This document shows positions 1-10,445 of a DNA stretch of 64,000 nt, piece after piece; the stretch's first letter is position 1, and every line of letters starts with the position of its first letter. The position numbers and the translations under genes are program-made. Source of the DNA: Pisolithus tinctorius (lineage: Eukaryota; Basidiomycota; Agaricomycetes; Boletales; Pisolithaceae); assembly GCA_024663395.1 (NCBI GenBank), contig JANFAH010000052.1, positions 418,310 to 482,309 of the forward strand. Direction: 5' to 3'. Below the pieces are notes generated by a model. That model saw nothing but the letters and a program-made list of their open reading frames with translations. It did not search any database and was not told where the DNA came from.

Positions 1-445
1 AGGGCATGGGAAGGTAGCGCGTGAACAATGGTGAACGCGAGAGGGGAGTGGATGTAACAGTAGTCACGGAATGGTTAATGATAGGGGCTTACGCATCCAG
101 GGAATGCAGATTCCTCACAACGATCTCAGCCCTCATATTTCAGAGGGAGAGAACAGACAGACAGTCAGAGGTAACTCTGACAGACAGAAGATGGAGACAG
201 AGGGAGTAGGAACTAAGTTGATATTCATACTGAAGAACAGCAGAGTACAATACATGCTTTTATACTACTATGGAGGTACAGTAATTGGAATCAGAACTGA
301 CATATGGAGACTCATAAAATTTCAAGTAAAACTTCCTAGATGATGAATGAAGGGTAGACAGAGGACATACAAACAGGTAACATAGAACATCCCAAAAAGG
401 GAACAGTCCAGGTGCTGGACCATGTGGTGCATGCACTGCAGAGTA
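1..445. other. Left flank of copia A, no gene recognised
   Basis: This stretch is purine-rich and contains several short GACAGACAG-like runs. It ends with CCTGA (446-450), the left target-site duplication of the copia element. No open frame here resembles a known protein. It is probably older repeat or intergenic DNA that copia A landed in. Confidence 0.5.
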
Positions 446-450
446 CCTGA

Positions 451-670
451 TGTTGGAGTGCAAATGTTGTGTGGCTATGCCACATGCTTACTAATCATGT
501 ACTCTCTTTTTGTTGTTCATACTTAGTGTAGCCTCAGTGACTGACTACAGTACACTGAGGTGAGACTCACCTACACTCATTGTTATACTCTACTAATATC
601 CCTGTGGCTCATATCAACTACAGGTGAATATAGTGACTGACTACAGTACACTGAGCTTATATCAACTACA
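451..670 (+). repeat. 5' LTR of copia A (220 bp)
   Basis: Matches 12,194-12,413 along its whole length with scattered transitions. It starts TG and ends CA. The motif GACTGACTACAGTACACTGAG occurs twice inside it, near 540 and 636, so the LTR carries an internal duplication. Confidence 0.95.
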
Positions 671-684
671 GGTTATGAGCCCTG
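671..684 (+). other. Copia A primer-binding site, half-tRNA initiator-Met type
   Basis: GGTTATGAGCCCTG starts directly after the 5' LTR. It is complementary to the anticodon stem-loop of eukaryotic initiator tRNA-Met (around CUCAUAACC) rather than to a tRNA 3' end. This is the arrangement known from Drosophila copia, where a cleaved tRNA fragment primes reverse transcription. Copia B has the same site at 25,585. Confidence 0.8.
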
Positions 685-748
685 AGCTTTGTAACTAGGT
701 TCAAAGTCTTGGAAGAAAATTTACCCTACCTCTTGAAACAGCTAAAAT

Positions 749-1929
749 ATGTCAACAAGCAAATCCTGTGATGGTTACCCCAAGATCCCAAAGCTGGAAG
801 CTTTGGGGAAGAACTGGCCTCTGTGGAAGTCCAGACTAGAAACGTTGCTGAGAGGAAGAAATTTGCTAGGCTACTTGCATGGCACAAAGGCAATGCCCAT
901 CAACCCCAGAGTGGGGAATTTGCCAACATGGATACCAACAACAATAGCTGAAATGGCTGAAATGGCAGACTATGATGCAGACCTTGAAGAGTGGATGCAA
1001 AAAGATGCCCTCATACAAGAGCATGTCACAGCTTCAATCCCTGACTCCCTCTACATGTGCCTCATATCAAAATCCAGTGCCTACAAATACTACAAGACCT
1101 TGAAGGGTCAATTCCAAGATTGCCCATTGGTTGTTGCTGTTGAGCTGAGATGTCAGCTTGGTGAAATGAAACTGAAGGATAGAGGAGATGCTTGTGCTCA
1201 CCTTGACAAGATGATAACCATTCATGAAGAGCTCGCAACTGCAGGTTGACCAGTCTTGGATGAAGATCTCTTTAATATAATCTTCGCTTCACTTCCATGC
1301 AGCTACAATTCAACACTCTCATCACTTTCATAAACATGAAGTTACTAAATCATACCATTACCTTGGACTCCCTCATGTCCTACATACTCGACAAGTACAA
1401 TCGTTTTGTTATCCAAGGTGGTGGGAAGACAAAGTCTCCAGGAGAAGACATAGCATTTTCTGCAGATGGCTCCAGGAAAAGCAAAGGTCAAAAGACAAAG
1501 TTCTCTGGTACTTGTTTCAACTGTGGCTGGACTGGCCACAGGGCAGAAAACTGCTGGGAAGAAGGTGGTGGCAAGGCAGGAAAAGCCCCAAAGGGCTGGA
1601 AGCCTAGAGGGAAGAAGGACATGTTGGGCAAAGACTCAAGGGGTGGGAAGGCAAACACAGCTGCAGAAGCAATGAGCACTGAGCCCAATGCAGTTTGGCA
1701 GGTGGAGTACAGTGCAGGAGGTGTCAATGAGCCAGAGACTACATCAGCACTGCCCTATGCCACCCTAGCTCTGGCAGACTCTATGTCATCAACTACTATG
1801 GTTGAACTCTATGACAGCAGTGCTTCACAACATTTATCCCCTCATAGGGATCACTTCATTGACTTTGAAACCATTCCTCCAAAACCCATTACTGCAGCAG
1901 ATAAATGCACTTTCAATGCCATCAGATGA
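749..1929 (+). pseudogene. Copia A Gag and protease start (broken)
   Basis: An ATG at 749 opens a Gag-like frame that stops at a TGA (1,247) and resumes in the same frame to a second TGA (1,927). Both are sites where CGA (Arg) is likely. A CCHC zinc knuckle, CFNCGWTGHRAENC, lies at 1,513-1,554. Near 1,800 follows the copia protease region (YDSSASQH; family consensus is DSGAS), so the catalytic D-S-G is altered to D-S-S. Gag would package element RNA and the protease would mature the polyprotein. Confidence 0.85.
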
Positions 1930-3632
1930 GGCAGCCTGCATATTGAAATCCCAAATGGAAAGTCAACAACATGTGTCTTATTAAAGAATGTTCTGTACAC
2001 ACCATCAATGGGAGTAACCCTCGTGTCCATCAGTAGGCTTGCAGCAGCAGGCTATGCTGCACTCTTCCATGATGCAACATGTCACATCTTTGACCCTTGT
2101 AAAAGGCTGTTGGGAGAAGTGCCAGTCAGCAATGGCCTGTATCATGTACAGCACACAACAGCAAAATGGCCATTTGCTGGGGCAACAGGAACCAATGAAA
2201 CACTTAGCATGGAAGAGCTCCATGCAAGGCTATCCCACATAGCACTGGCAACAATCTGTGAGATGTTGACAAAAGGGATGGTCAAAGGAGTATGACTTGA
2301 TCCATCACATGAGACCATGGGTCAGTGTGAATCCTGTGAGTATGCAAAGGCCATGTGTAAGCCTATTGGGAAGGAACACAAGCCAAAGTGCTGCACAACA
2401 TTCAGTGATGAGGTGCATACCAATTTGTGGGGACCTTCCCCCACAGAAACACCTGGCAAGAAACATTACTAAGCATCCTTTACAGATGACTATACTCACT
2501 ATACACATCTCTACCTGCAAGCTACAAAAGGTGAGACTTTCAACTCCTACAAGGAATATGAAGCATGGGCAAAGACACAGCAAGGAGCTAGCATCAAACA
2601 CCTCTGGTCAGATCAAGGGGGAGAATACCTAAGTGACAAGTTCAGCCACCACCTAAAGCTGCATGGAACAGAAAGAAAACTTACTGTCCATGACATGCCA
2701 CAGCACAATGGTGTGGCTGAGCAGCTGAACCAAACCCTTGTGGAATGTGTTCATGCTGTCACACATGGGACAGGACTCCCAAAATTCCTGTGGGGCAAAG
2801 CAATAATGCATATTGTCTATATCAAAAATCACACTGCATCCCAAGTACTTGATGGCAAAACACCATATGAGCTGCTATATGGAAAATGGCCAAATATCAT
2901 GAACATACCATGTTGGGGTACCCATGTATGGGTGCATGACCCAAATGCTTCCAAACTTGATGCTAGGGCATGAGCAGGACATTGTGTGGGCTTTGATGCT
3001 CAGAGCAGTGGCCATCATGTGTATCTCAAGGATCACCACATGGTCATCATCAAACAAAACATCTCATTCAAGAAGCTGGAGGGACCAGCTTTTGACCCAT
3101 GTAGCCTGCAGATCGAGAGGGAGAAGGAAAAAGGGCAGGGTAGCAATCAGCATGCCGATACTGAAGATCATACAACTACTGATGTACCAAACCCCCCACC
3201 AGACTTGCCCAGTACTAGGGAACCACTCATCATGCCTGATAACACAGAAGCACCATCTTTGACTTGTAGAAATATCTGTAGGCTACCTCAGTAGTGAACA
3301 AACTACTGAGTATATTACTGTACCTGTAGGCTACTACAGGATGTCAGTATAGTAAAACACTTGTAATATAAACAGACTTACCCTCAGTAATGAACAAACT
3401 ACTGAGGGAATACTAGTAGAAAATACTACAAGTAGGTGCGCTATGTCAGCTTATGTAAGCAGCCAAAACATCGCACAGTGGTCAAGTACCACAGGGGCAC
3501 TTTATGTTCCAACACCACTCTTGATCTACTGGGTCCAAACTTCAAGAAACCACCTGTGCAAGCTCTCAGGTGCTTGACTTGACAGAGAACAGAGTCACCT
3601 TATATGTGGGCACTGTGTGATGGTGCAGGCAC
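1930..3632 (+). pseudogene. Copia A integrase region (broken)
   Basis: The frame continues through GAG-pre-integrase (HARLSHIA, near 2,220), the zinc-binding CESCEYAK segment and the integrase core. The first catalytic Asp of the family motif HTDxWGP is Asn here (AAT at 2,422-2,424). SDQGGEYLS supplies the second Asp, and HNGVAEQLNQT the third motif. TGA stops occur at 2,293, 2,971 and about 3,575, and one TAA near 2,470. A small hairpin-bearing insertion sits at about 3,265-3,436. The coding frame is cut by gypsy A at 3,633 and resumes in frame at 10,446. Confidence 0.85.
3265..3436. repeat. Small palindromic insertion with two hairpins
   Basis: About 170 bp of AT-rich sequence interrupts the copia frame between integrase and RT. 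It holds two near-identical hairpins: CTCAGTAG / CTACTGAG arms around TGAACAAA (3,287-3,310), and CCCTCAGTA / TACTGAGGG arms (3,381-3,408). The outer edges ACTTGTAG and CTACAAGT are inverted to each other. A MITE or other small non-autonomous element is likely, but no clean target duplication was found and the borders are approximate. Confidence 0.5.
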
Positions 3633-4093
3633 TGTTACATTTCACCCCTATCTTTTCCCTTTTCACCTCGTTCACTGTACGTTTACTGTGTGTTTGATCC
3701 GTTGGACAGTATTTCCTTTTCAAGCTGTCTTCTCTCTGATCCGATGGCTCACTATTTCCACCACTAGCGTTACTCACTCAATACATGCTTGGGACATGTG
3801 TCATTGTTGTTCAACCAATGGCATAGTTACCTCGTTTACATGTGGACGCCTCATGGTCCACTCTCCTGTAGTATTTAGGCTGTTGGCTCAAGTCCTGGAA
3901 ACCCAGACTTGAGCTGCTCAATCATACACAGCATTCCTCAGAACTTTGCCCTCAGTATCCCTAACCAGGATCACTCTTACCAGTGTTGACCAAATCCTCA
4001 GTCATATACTGAGGTTACTGCAGCTGTAGCTCAGTAGAAACCTTAGACTGCGTTTGAGCTCTCCCTATGCCTTGACTTCGGTTGAGTGTAACA
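3633..4093 (+). repeat. 5' LTR of gypsy A (461 bp)
   Basis: Begins TGTTACATTTC and ends GAGTGTAACA. It differs from the 3' LTR at 21 positions by eye, and every difference can be explained by decay of an ancestral CpG in one or both copies (CG, TG or CA). Confidence 0.96.
3871..3878 (+). promoter_or_regulatory. Putative TATA box of gypsy A LTR
   Basis: GTATTTAG lies about 33 bp upstream of position 3,905, where the 11-nt self-primer complement starts. That spacing fits a TATA-like element setting the transcript 5' end at the start of R. This is an inference from spacing only. Confidence 0.45.
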
Positions 4094-4095
4094 AA

Positions 4096-4106
4096 AGCTC
4101 AAGTCT
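4096..4106 (+). other. Gypsy A self-priming primer-binding site
   Basis: AGCTCAAGTCT, two bases after the 5' LTR, is the exact reverse complement of AGACTTGAGCT inside the LTR at 3,905-3,915. In Tf1/sushi elements the first 11 nt of the mRNA fold back onto the primer site and prime reverse transcription without a tRNA; the length and placement here match that. A caution is that the LTR also holds GCTCAAGTC just upstream, forming a local hairpin with the same segment. Confidence 0.75.
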
Positions 4107-4168
4107 ACCAGCCTTTGGCCAAATCAGTCACTGTTTAGTGCACCACCACAAACCCCCGAAACAATTGA

Positions 4169-5239
4169 TGTTGGGTGCCATTGCAACCCACTCAAGAAGA
4201 ATTGTCATCTGATGATGAACAAGAGAGCACTGTCACTGACAACTCCTCTGAACCAGAACAACCAGATAGAGGCTTTACCTCTGGTATCCTCTCGAACCTC
4301 TTCACCCAGTCTCTTGCCTCACTTGGTACCCCCATCCAACCAGTACCACCCCCTGTCTTCCCTGCACACCCACCCCCACCCCAGAATATGATGTCCAGTT
4401 CATTGTCGAAGGCACTGGTCGGCAATGCCACCAAAGCCACAGAGTTAAAGATTGGTGCTCCATCTGATTTTGATGGAGACCAGAAGAATGCTATGAGCTG
4501 GCTGTACTCCATACATACCTATCTCTTAGTCAACAAAGAGTTATATGACATGGACACCAAGAAGGTGGTCTATGCCCTGTTGTACATGAAGAAAGGTGTT
4601 GCCCATTCCTGGGCTGCCACCTTCCAGAAAACCTCTCTGGAAAAGAACCCCCCAAGCTTCAGCACCTTCGCTGATTTTGTGAAAGACTTTAAAAACTCTT
4701 TCACTTCCCCCAACACCACCAGTACTGCAATCACCAAGTTGCGGACCATGAAACAGAAAGAGTCAGTGGAGCAGTATATCACTGACTTCCGAACTGCCAC
4801 CACTGACTCTACCATCATGGAAGATGTCGTGTTGATCGAGTTCTTCTCCCAAGGACTCAAACTGTTTATCACAAACCGAATCCATATGATGGAAACCACC
4901 CCCACCAAGATCACTGAGTGGTACATACAGGCACAAAAGTTGGATGCCAAATGGAGAAAGGTCAATGAATTCTCTGGAAAGAAAGAAAAGAAGACGTTTC
5001 ACCCAAGGAACAGCTTCAAGGAAGAAAGAGACCATCACATCAAAGAAGGAAGATGTTTCGGTTGTGGAAACAAAGGCCATCTCTCACAAGAATGCCCTGA
5101 CAAGGGGAAAACTCCCCAAAAGAAGATAAAGAAAATCCACAAAATCATGGAGGTAGAAGAAAGTGACGATGAAGAAAAAGTCGCTGGTCCATCCATTGCC
5201 TTGGTAAACATTGCTAGGGCCCTTGGAAAGGATTTTTGA
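4169..5239 (+). pseudogene. Gypsy A Gag
   Basis: A frame of about 355 codons is open from 4,169 to a TGA at 5,237. It lacks an ATG at its beginning; the first in-frame codon of likely start quality is GTG at 4,175. It has an acidic, Pro-rich N-terminus, a retrotransposon-gag domain in the middle and one CCHC knuckle, CFGCGNKGHLSQEC (5,054-5,095). It would form the particle and bind RNA. Apart from the missing start ATG this is the best-preserved part of the element besides ORF3. Confidence 0.85.
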
Positions 5240-8200
5240 AAGGGGACTCTGAGTTGACACCAGAAGTTCCCCAAACTAAGGACAGTCTTGTTTCTGTTGC
5301 TCCTGTACTTGTATCTTCTACACCAGAACGTACTATGCAGATCCCCATCTCCCTTTACATGTCAGAAACAACCTCAAAAGTTGTCAACACCACTGCTCTA
5401 GTCGACTCTGGAGCAGAGATATCCTGTATTGATTGGGGTTTTGTGCAAAAGCATCAAATCCCCACTCAACACCTCGCTGAACCCATCCTCACAAAAAATG
5501 CCAATGGAACCCAAAATTCCAAGGGAAAGATTCTGTTCTCTGCCACCCTCTACTTCAAGGTTAAAGGACTTGTTCATCAGTCCTTCTTCCATGTCATCAA
5601 CTGTGGGACAGAAAATGTCATTCTTGGCCTCCCATGGCTACAGGAAAACAACCCTGTCATCGATTGGAGAATGGGCATGTTGTCCATTGACGAAAAGACT
5701 GACAGGTCCAGTGAACTAAAACACAATATCTCCTCAGTTACTGTAGAGGAACCCACTGTGAACCTTGTTTCCCCTGCCAAAAAGAAAGGGATAAACAAAT
5801 TCATGGATTATGAAGAACCAGAGGACAAAACCATTCGTGCACACTTCATGATGTTGATTGGGGAACTTGTTAAAGAAGCCAAGAAGATTAACCCCAATAA
5901 TAGTCTTCTTCGAAAAATCACCATGGCCACTGAGTTGGCCCAAGAAGAACACAAAAAGAAACCGAAGGCCATTCTCCCCAAAGACTATAGATACTTTGCC
6001 TTGGTTTTCAAGAAACCCTCCGATGGAGTCCTTCCTCCATCACGACCCTATGACCATCCCATCAACCTTGTTGAGGATTTTGTCCCCAAGGTGGCAAAAG
6101 CATACCCACTCTCTCCCTCCAAATGAGAGTCTGCAGAGAAATTTATAGAAGAAAACCTCCAAGAGGGAAAGATTCGCCCCTCAAAGTCTCCCCAAGCAGC
6201 ACCCTTCTTCTTTGTCAGAAAGAAGGATGGTTCCCTCTGCCCTTGTCAGGATTACTGATATCTAAATAAAAATATGGTAAAGGACATGTACCCCCTTCCC
6301 CTCATCTCAGATCTTGTCAACAAGTTGAAAGGAGCATCTATCTTCACAAAGATGGATGTAAGATTGGGCTATAACAATGTCTGTATCAAAGAAGGAGACC
6401 AATGGAAAGCTGCGTTCATCATGCACAAGGGACTCTTCGAACCAACAGTCATGTTCTTTGGATTGTGCAACTCCCCTGCCACCTTCCAGCGATTCATGAA
6501 TGACTCCTTCTGAGACATGATTGCAGAAGGCTGGCTGGTTGTCTATATGGATGACCTCCTCATCTTCTCTGATGACCCTGAAGAACACAAAAGAAGAACT
6601 CATCATGTTCTTGAACGAATGAGGGAACTTTCACTCCCTCTGAAACTAGAAAAATGTCACTTTGATCTTGCTGAGGTGGAATACCTTGGGATGATCATTA
6701 AAGAAAACACTGTCACCATGGACCCCATCAAAGTTCAAGGAATTGCTGAATGGCCTGTCCCAAAGAAGGTCAAGGATGTATGATCCTTCCTGGGATTCAC
6801 AAATTTTTACAGGAGATTTGTCCCCTACTACTCTGACATTGCCCGACCTCTCATCGACCTAACAAAGAAAACTACCAGTTGGGACTGGTCAAAGAAATGT
6901 CAGAGTGCCTTCGAACTCCTAAAAAGAATATTCATGACACAACCAACCCTACAAATGCCTGATGTCTCTTGGCCATTCGCAATAACAACAGATGCGTCCA
7001 AATACACAACAGGAGGCATCCTCCTACAGGAAGACTCAAATGGGCAATGGCAACCCTGTGCCTATTTGTCCCAGTCGTTTAACCCTGCTGAACGAAACTA
7101 CGACATCTATGATAGAGAACTTCTAGGTGTCATCCGAGCCCTGAAATCCTGGAGACACTATCTTCATGGATCCCCATTCCCAGTCAAAGTCTTCACCGAT
7201 CACAAGAATTTGACTTATTTTAAGTCACCACAAAACCTGAATCATCAACAAGCCTGTTGGCTCCTCGACCTCACAGACTTTGATCTGCAGCTTGAACACA
7301 TTCCAGGCAAAGACCTGGCTGCACCTGATGCCCTCTCCCAACAACCTGACCATATCTCCGATGATGATGAGGACAACAAAGGAGTTACCCTCCTCCCTCA
7401 AACCTTGTTTGTTAGCCTCATCAATACCAACCTCACTCAGAAGGTTGCATCCTCATCCAAGAAAGACCCGGTTGTCCAGATGGCACTTCGTGCCATAGAA
7501 AATGTCGACATGCCACTTCTGTTCAAGTCACATCTCTCTGACTGGAAGTTTGAAAGTGGAGTTCTACTCTACAAGGACCAGGTGTACATCCCTGATGACC
7601 CTGTCCTCTGATGAACCATCATGTCCAACCATCATGACCACCCCTCTGCTGGACACCCTGGTGTCTTGAAAACCTGACAGCTTGTCTCATCCAAGTACTG
7701 GTGGCCTGGACTCGCATCCTTCATCTGAAAATATGTTGAAGGCTGTGCCACATGCCAGCAAAATAAGGTTAACACCCACCCAACGACACCACCCCTGATG
7801 CCCATCCACTTGACCTTGACTTGCCCCTTCCAACAGATCTCTTGCAATCTGGTCACCAACCTCCCTGTCTCTAATGGGTTTGATTCCCTTTTGGTCATGG
7901 TAGACCATGGGCTTACAAAGGGGGTAATTTTAACACCAACTAAGAAAACTGCATCTGCTGCCAACATTGCAGCACTCTTTTTCAAGAAAGTCTACTCCCG
8001 CTTTGGGTTGTATGACAAAATTATATCTGATTGAGGCCCTCAATTCGCCTCTGCTTTCGCAAAAGAACTTGCTTCCCTTCTGGGATACTCCCTTACCCTG
8101 TCGACAGCATATCACCCTCAGACTGATGGAGAAACTGAACACATAAACCAAGAGGTGGAAACCTATCTCCGCATCTTTTGCCAAAACGACCCCACCTCAT

Positions 8201-8901
8201 GGGTGAACAACCTTCCCATGGCAGAATTTGTGCACAACCACCACCCACACTCCATCACCCATCAATTGCCATTCTACCTCATGTATGGCTATGAACCGAA
8301 ACCCCTTCCATCCCTTATCACAGATACCCACCTTCCCACCACTGAGTCTAGACTCGAGGAACTCCGAAAGGCTAGAGAAGAAGCTCTTGTGGCACATGAC
8401 CTAGCCCAAAAAACAATGAAAGACCACTTGTCATGACCCTTCACCCACTTCCAGAAAGGTGATAAAGTCTGGCTAGAAGCATGAAATTTGAAATGCTCCT
8501 ATGAAAATAGGAAGCTTGCCCCAAAACAAGAAGGACCCTTCACTATCTCTGATGTCCTATCTCCGATAACCTACTGCCTTTCAATTCCCACATGATGGAA
8601 GATCCATGACATCTTCCACGCTTCCCTTTTATTGCCCTATCGTGAAAATAATGTTCATGGACCGAACTTCCTGGCTCCACCACCCGACCTTGTCAATGAG
8701 GAAGAGGAGTACGAGGTTGAGGTGATAGTTGGCCACAAAAGGTCTGGCTGCAGCCACACCTTTTTAATCAAATGGAAGGGTTATCCTTCATCCGAGAACT
8801 CGTGGCAAAAGGAAGCACACCTGGAACATGTGGATGATATGCTCTCCACCTATAAGAAATGCTTCCCCAAAGACTTCTCCCCTCAGAAACAACCCACTTG
8901 A
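5240..8901 (+). pseudogene. Gypsy A Pol: protease, RT, RNase H, integrase, chromodomain (broken)
   Basis: The aspartic protease motif ALVDSGAEISCID is at about 5,395-5,433. RT shows VYMDDLLIFS (YMDD at 6,544-6,555). RNase H shows TTDASKYTTGG, YDRELLGVI and FTDHKNL. Integrase has the HHCC zinc region near 7,640-7,765, and the chromodomain spans about 8,701-8,850 (EYEVEVIVGHKR, FLIKWKGYPSSENSW). The first catalytic Asp of integrase is Asn (AAT, 7,846-7,848). TGA stops lie at 6,124, 6,256, 6,511, 6,781, 7,609, 7,612, 7,675, 7,726, 8,032, 8,434, 8,482 and 8,593, at sites where Arg (CGA) fits the family. Confidence 0.93.
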
Positions 8902-9027
8902 CGTTCCACCCATACTGTCAGAAATATAACTCTTGAAATGCCTCCTTGTCACTACACCTACCCCTGTGAACCGTCTCGTCGCCACACCCCCTTTGCTCAT
9001 TGACAATGACAGCCTGCCAGCAACCAA

Positions 9028-9942
9028 ATGATCGCCTCGTACTGCCTCTTCATCGCTGACCCCACTGTCGTCGGCACCATCTATCATGAGGTGGATGAAA
9101 ACTCCCCCCTTGATCTTGTGTACCATGCCACCATCCAAGCCCTTCAGCTTGAGGAACTCTCCCACTATGTCAACCGCCAGAACCCTCTTCTCTCCCCTGC
9201 ACATACCATCCTAAATGAGATTACTGCTCAGCAGGTTCCCCTGCTTCTAAAACTTTTTGATGTTCTTGGAGGCGCAGACCTCATCTACAACATCCATCAG
9301 TACCCGACTCTGATCGCACCCCCTCCTCCTGGATCTCGAAGACCCTCGACTGCAACCCCTCCCCCGGTTTCTTCCGTGTCTTCCTCTCCTCTGGCATCAT
9401 CGCCATCATCGTCCTCCCGCTCGTCTCGCTCTCTCAGAAGAGCCAATAGACCCCGCACCTGTTGCCTGTCAGGCCAAAACCCTCAGCCCTGCGAGTCTCA
9501 CAACTCCCTGTCAGAAGTAGACCCCGAGACTGCCTTTGGCGTCTCCCATGCAGAACTTGACTACACGTTAAACATTGTCGAGACCCTCACACAGTTGCCT
9601 CCCTCCCCTATGCTGAACACCATGACTGAGTTTGATAGGCCACTTACTCTGTCCGACCCCTGCTATCACCAGACTTGTTATGTCTGCCACCATCTCGGCC
9701 ATGTTCATGTCAATTGTGGACTCTATGAATGTCCCCTTTGCCACACCACTCACCCTGGGCATACCCAAGCCCAGTGCCCTTCTTTATGCCCTCGTCATCC
9801 TTTACAGGACAGGATTGCCACCCCTGCCTTGGTGGATGATCGTACCCTCGTTGGGAGCGAGGATAATGATTTGTATGATAATAACTTTGACTTCGACAAC
9901 TCCGCCATTAGCAACATGACCGGAGAACCTTATGGAGAGTAG
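9028..9942 (+). CDS. Gypsy A accessory ORF3 with tandem zinc knuckles
   Basis: An uninterrupted ATG-to-TAG frame of 304 codons follows the chromodomain, where simple gypsy elements go straight to the LTR. The N-terminal 90 residues are hydrophobic/acidic, then comes a Pro/Ser-rich and Arg-rich linker. Near residues 211-250 are two adjacent Cys/His motifs: CYVCHHLGHVHVNC, a perfect CX2CX4HX4C knuckle, and CPLCHTTHPGHTQAQC (CX2CX6HX4C). A nucleic-acid-binding role is likely, but I do not recognise the family. It has no in-frame stop although Pol upstream has twelve. Confidence 0.7.
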   Translation: MIASYCLFIADPTVVGTIYHEVDENSPLDLVYHATIQALQLEELSHYVNRQNPLLSPAHTILNEITAQQVPLLLKLFDVLGGADLIYNIHQYPTLIAPPPPGSRRPSTATPPPVSSVSSSPLASSPSSSSRSSRSLRRANRPRTCCLSGQNPQPCESHNSLSEVDPETAFGVSHAELDYTLNIVETLTQLPPSPMLNTMTEFDRPLTLSDPCYHQTCYVCHHLGHVHVNCGLYECPLCHTTHPGHTQAQCPSLCPRHPLQDRIATPALVDDRTLVGSEDNDLYDNNFDFDNSAISNMTGEPYGE

Positions 9943-9966
9943 TTGAAGTCGGGGACTTCAATGCTT

Positions 9967-9979
9967 AGAAGGGGGGTAA
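9967..9979 (+). other. Gypsy A polypurine tract
   Basis: AGAAGGGGGGTAA directly precedes the 3' LTR start at 9,980. Its position and composition fit the plus-strand primer of reverse transcription. Confidence 0.75.
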
Positions 9980-10440
9980 TGTTATGTTTCACCCCTATCT
10001 TTTCCCTTTTCACCTCGTTCACTGTACATTTACTGTGTGTTTGATCCGTTGGACAGTATTTCCTTTTCGAGCCATCTTCTCTCTGATCCGATGGCTCACT
10101 ATTTCCACCACTAGCGTTACTCGCTTGATACATGCTTGGGACATGTGTCATTGTTGTTCAACCAATGGCGTAGTTACCTTGTTTACATGTGGATGCCTCA
10201 TGGTCCACTCTCCTGTAGTATTTAGGCTGTTGGCTCAAGTCCTGGAAACCCAGACTTGAGCTGCTCAATCATATGCAGTGTTCCTCAGAACTTTGCCCTC
10301 AGTATCCCTAACCAGGATCACTCTTACCAGTGTTGACCAAATCCTCAGTCATATACTGAGGTTACTGCAGCCATAGCTCAGTAGAAACCTTAGACTGTGT
10401 TTGAGCTCTCCCTACGCCTTGACTTTGGTTGAGTGTAACA
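9980..10440 (+). repeat. 3' LTR of gypsy A (461 bp)
   Basis: Same length as the 5' LTR, starting TGTTATGTTTC and ending GAGTGTAACA. It is followed by the target duplication GGCAC at 10,441-10,445. Confidence 0.96.
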
Positions 10441-10445
10441 GGCAC

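Larger units (their letters stand above)
3633..10440 (+). mobile_element. Ty3/gypsy chromodomain LTR retrotransposon A, nested in copia A
   Basis: Two 461-bp LTRs (3,633-4,093 and 9,980-10,440) flank Gag, Pol with C-terminal chromodomain, and an extra ORF3. The target duplication GGCAC is at 3,628-3,632 and 10,441-10,445. Removing the element and one GGCAC rejoins the copia frame. Domain order protease-RT-RNase H-integrase-chromodomain identifies a chromovirus. The primer site fits Tf1/sushi-type self-priming. Pol carries twelve TGA stops and no TAA or TAG. Confidence 0.96.

Noticed and set aside
4763..5080. Minus-strand open frames across gypsy A Gag
   Set aside because: They are shadows of the plus-strand coding sequence and show no independent domain.
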